Source of the DNA: an uncultured Bacteroidales bacterium
GTDB taxonomy: Bacteria; Bacteroidota; Bacteroidia; Bacteroidales; Marinilabiliaceae
Length of the DNA stretch: 9,388 bases
Assembly: GCA_934717675.1 (NCBI GenBank)
Contig: CAKUYZ010000067.1
Location: 1-9,388, forward strand
Direction: 5' to 3'
Shown: positions 7,617 through 9,388 of the stretch, in pieces
How the letters are laid out: every line of letters begins with the position of its first letter
How positions within the stretch are numbered: position 1 is the first letter of the stretch
Notes under the pieces: model-generated
Told to the model about the DNA's origin: nothing
What the model saw: only the letters and a program-made list of their open reading frames with translations
The model's database searches: none
Made by a program: the position numbers and the translations under genes

Positions 7617-7646
7617 CGGCGGCCTCGCTGCCACAAAGTGCCGCCG
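7617..7646. repeat. GC-rich inverted repeat upstream of the PrsW gene
   Basis: CGGCGGC (7617-7623) and GCCGCCG (7640-7646) are perfect reverse complements around a 16-base loop. No T run follows on the + strand. The right arm lies in an 11-mer, TGCCGCCGCCC (7639-7649), which also occurs at 2011-2021 in the hairpin after yqeY. The repeat may form a second hairpin in tandem with the terminator at 7560-7592 or affect the leader of the PrsW transcript. The function is unknown, and such GC-only repeats can arise by chance. The rest of 7532-7710 shows no gene and no convincing promoter. Confidence 0.4.
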
Positions 7647-7710
7647 CCCCGCTCGCCATGCCGCCATTTCACGCTAAATTCGCGCACAACGCAAACAATT
7701 TGGCAACAGC

Positions 7711-8778
7711 ATGAATTACTACATAATAAGAAACGGCAACGACTTCGGCCCCTACGACATTGCCACCATTGCCGAGATGGTTGCCCGCGGCCGTGTCTTG
7801 AAGTGCGACAAGGCGCGGCCTGACGGAGGAATATACGATGGCCGCACCACCGTGGCCGATTGTTTGCGCCGCGAGGGAGTGAAGGTGAGCGTCAGGCGGC
7901 GCGGCTCCGTCATCAGCCAGATCAAGTCCATTGGTTCTGAGATTCTTTTTCCCAGGGGAGACATGAGCCGTGGCGTGTGGAGGCAAGACTCCCGGTTGCT
8001 CATGATGGCCGCCGTGGGGCTTCTGCCCGCCGTCGTCGAGCTCTTTGGAGGCTCCTCCGTCCTCACTTTCTATTTCATATCACTCTATTTCTCTGGGGTC
8101 TGGGGGCTGTTTTTCTATTATTTGTTCAAGACCCGTCAGGTCTCGGCCCGCTCGGCCGTCATCACGTTTTTCCTCACGCAGGTGTTTGTCTTTGTGGCGT
8201 GGGATGTGTTCGGCATCGTGGCCCTCAACCCGTTCTATGGGTTCGAGGAGGCTCGCTCGTTTGTGGGGCAGGCGCTTTTCTACGTTTGCGGCGTTGGCGT
8301 GACGGAGGAGTTTGCCAAGGCTCTGCCGCTCTTCATCATCGTGGCGCGGGCGCGTGAGCCGTTAGTGCCGCAGACCATGGTCTTCTACGGCCTCGTCAGC
8401 GGCATCGCGTTCGGCGTTTTTGAGGGGGTGCAGTACCAGCTCACCGTCAATGCCGAGTATGGCTATAGCGAGTCCTTTTTCATGAACATAACGCGCCTCA
8501 CCACTCTGCCTTTCGCCCATGCCCTGTGGGCTGGCGTGGCCGGCTATTTCATCTCGTTCGCGCAACTCTTTCCCGCATATAAGTGGGCCCTCCGCGTCTT
8601 GGCAGTGGCCATACCCGCGCTCCTCCACGGTGCCTACGATTTCGCTTGCTCCTATGCCGTCTTTGGCCTCGTGGTGCGCGTTGGCCTCATATTTTTCTCG
8701 GCCCTCCTCCTTATGACATACCTCAACCGCGGCAAAGACCTCCAGTCGCGTCTATCCAATCTCACCCATGCCGACTGA
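7711..8778 (+). CDS. PrsW-family intramembrane protease with N-terminal GYF-like domain
   Basis: PrsW proteases are multi-pass membrane metalloprotease-like proteins; in Bacillus subtilis PrsW cuts the anti-sigma factor RsiW. The 355-residue product begins with a GYF_2-type module (about 3-50: YYIIRNGNDFGPYDIATIAEMV), usually a cytoplasmic binding domain. A basic linker (about 58-95) follows, then about eight hydrophobic segments from residue 96 to 336. The PrsW motifs are present: EEFAK (199-203, EExxK), FGVFEG with E238, PFAHALWAG with H270, and LLHGAYD with H306 and D310 (HxxxD). The substrate is unknown, and no sigma/anti-sigma pair lies in the window. The ATG at 7711 gives the complete GYF module. 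The stop overlaps the next gene by 11 bases, so the two are probably translated together. Confidence 0.9.
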   Translation: MNYYIIRNGNDFGPYDIATIAEMVARGRVLKCDKARPDGGIYDGRTTVADCLRREGVKVSVRRRGSVISQIKSIGSEILFPRGDMSRGVWRQDSRLLMMAAVGLLPAVVELFGGSSVLTFYFISLYFSGVWGLFFYYLFKTRQVSARSAVITFFLTQVFVFVAWDVFGIVALNPFYGFEEARSFVGQALFYVCGVGVTEEFAKALPLFIIVARAREPLVPQTMVFYGLVSGIAFGVFEGVQYQLTVNAEYGYSESFFMNITRLTTLPFAHALWAGVAGYFISFAQLFPAYKWALRVLAVAIPALLHGAYDFACSYAVFGLVVRVGLIFFSALLLMTYLNRGKDLQSRLSNLTHAD

Positions 8779-9244
8779 CGCGTTCCCTCGGCTCAACTTG
8801 CCCGTGGCCAACCTTGTTGTGCGTCAGGCCCGGGGGCTTGACCGCCCCGTTGTGATGTGCCTCAGCCGCAGGCGTTTTGTGGCTCTGACGCCCGAGGAGT
8901 GGGTCAGGCAACATTTCTTGTCCTATATGGTCGGTCATTTGGGCTACCCGCAGGGGTTGGTGGCCGCCGAGGCTCCCGTCATGATAGGCTCCTCGCGCCA
9001 AAGGGCTGACATCGTGGCATTCTCGCGCCAGATGCGTCCGCTCGTCATTGTGGAGTGCAAGGCCCCGTCCGTCACGCTGTCGCAGCAGACGCTCAACCAG
9101 GCGTGCCGCTATCTGAGCGTCCTGGGCGCGCGGGCCGTGGTGCTGACCAATGGCATGGCTCACTATTGCGTCATGCTCCCAAAATGTGGCGAACCTGTTT
9201 TTTCCCAACAGATGCCGGCGTGGGCCGACGTGTGCGGCTGTTGA
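8768..9244 (+). CDS. Stand-alone HsdR N-terminal-like PD-(D/E)XK nuclease-fold protein
   Basis: The 158-residue protein resembles the N-terminal nuclease domain of type I restriction R subunits (HSDR_N_2 type) but has no helicase part. Landmarks are RRRFVALTPEEWVRQHFL (about 34-51), a family signature in Bacteroidota, then D81 in RADIV, the E96-x-K98 core in IVECKAP, Q111/Y115 (QxxxY, a type I HsdR feature), and VLTNG (125-129). The predicted metal-binding residues are all present, so nuclease activity is possible but not shown. No methylase or specificity subunit is near, so it is probably not part of a restriction system. The start lies inside the PrsW gene in another frame; the ATG gives MPTDAFPRLNLP, which fits homologue starts. 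The cellular role is unknown. Confidence 0.88.
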   Translation: MPTDAFPRLNLPVANLVVRQARGLDRPVVMCLSRRRFVALTPEEWVRQHFLSYMVGHLGYPQGLVAAEAPVMIGSSRQRADIVAFSRQMRPLVIVECKAPSVTLSQQTLNQACRYLSVLGARAVVLTNGMAHYCVMLPKCGEPVFSQQMPAWADVCGC

Positions 9245-9248
9245 GGTC

Positions 9249-9284
9249 ATGGCGAGGCCTGTGCCAGTCTTTCTCTGCCATTTT
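9249..9284 (+). terminator. Possible weak terminator after the HsdR-N gene
   Basis: ATGGC (9249-9253) plus GAG (9254-9256) can pair with CTC (9273-9275) plus GCCAT (9277-9281), leaving one bulged T and a 16-base loop. TTT follows (9282-9284). The structure begins 4 bases after the stop codon. The stem is imperfect and the T run short, so this is a modest candidate only. Confidence 0.35.
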
Positions 9285-9296
9285 AGCAATGCAGTA

Positions 9297-9358
9297 TGAC
9301 AAAACAAGCCACACGGTGTGACAAAATGTCCACTTCGGGCGTTTGGCACGCAATGTGA
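9297..9358 (+). promoter_or_regulatory. Candidate regulatory region: TGACAAAA repeats and sigma-54-like -24 element
   Basis: TGACAAAA occurs at 9297-9304 and again at 9319-9326, 22 bases apart, close to two helical turns. The second copy forms a near-palindrome, TGACAAAATGTCC. Twelve bases further on is TTGGCACG (9343-9350), a perfect match to the -24 half of the sigma-54 consensus. At the proper distance the -12 dinucleotide is GA (9357-9358) rather than GC. A second register, GG at 9338-9339 with GC at 9350-9351, has the invariant bases but poor flanks. The arrangement would drive a gene starting beyond the right edge. The motifs are seen; the regulatory role is inferred. Confidence 0.4.
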
Positions 9359-9388
9359 TAAGTGACCTGTGGCCGTGCGGGCCTCACC

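Noticed and set aside
6671..7687. 338-codon open frame on the minus strand opposite the response regulator
   Set aside because: It overlaps the AAA+ coding region, its composition is that of a reverse-frame shadow (His- and Arg-rich), and no promoter or motif supports it.
7695..7702. ACAATTTG as a -7 promoter element for the PrsW gene
   Set aside because: The conserved TA is missing, no TTTG lies at the right distance upstream, and transcription would begin almost at the ATG.
8768..9244. Type I restriction-modification system or defence island
   Set aside because: Only an HsdR N-terminal-like domain is present; there is no helicase, methylase, specificity subunit or other defence gene in view.
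8762..9349. 195-codon minus-strand frame opposite the HsdR-N gene
   Set aside because: It is antisense to a well-supported nuclease-fold protein and shows no recognised domain.

Overview
The window looks like ordinary chromosome from a fairly GC-rich member of the Bacteroidota, most likely order Bacteroidales; a family such as Muribaculaceae is only a guess. Four things point there. The gene order ftsA-ftsZ-GatB/YqeY is typical of that group. FtsZ ends in a Bacteroidota-style tail (PAYLRR near the C-terminus). No start codon is preceded by a clear Shine-Dalgarno sequence; the leaders are A-rich instead. The one convincing promoter fits the Bacteroidota pattern TTTG-N20-TAnnTTTG. All supported genes lie on the + strand.

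Positions 1-1993 are the end of the division gene cluster: the last codons of ftsA, with its membrane-targeting helix, then complete ftsZ and a YqeY-type protein. A GC-rich hairpin follows at 2012-2064. A separate promoter at 2110-2141 then starts the next group.

Positions 2190-7531 hold four closely spaced genes that may form one transcript: recJ (single-strand exonuclease), an M24-family Xaa-Pro aminopeptidase, a Ppx/GppA phosphatase, and a response regulator with a sigma-54-type AAA+ domain. The regulator lacks a C-terminal DNA-binding domain and carries GAFTSA in place of GAFTGA. A probable terminator at 7560-7592 closes the group.

Positions 7711-9244 hold two overlapping genes: a membrane protease of the PrsW type with an N-terminal GYF-like domain, and a stand-alone nuclease-fold protein matching the N-terminal domain of type I restriction HsdR. 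The last 144 bases contain no gene. They look like a regulatory region for a gene beyond the window, with two TGACAAAA repeats and a sigma-54-like -24 element.

Most of the window is housekeeping, and I see no clear new system. The parts most worth a second look are the helix-turn-helix-free sigma-54-type regulator, the repeat/-24 element at the right end, and the overlapping GYF-PrsW / HsdR-N pair. No tRNA, rRNA, insertion sequence, CRISPR array or prophage gene was recognised.
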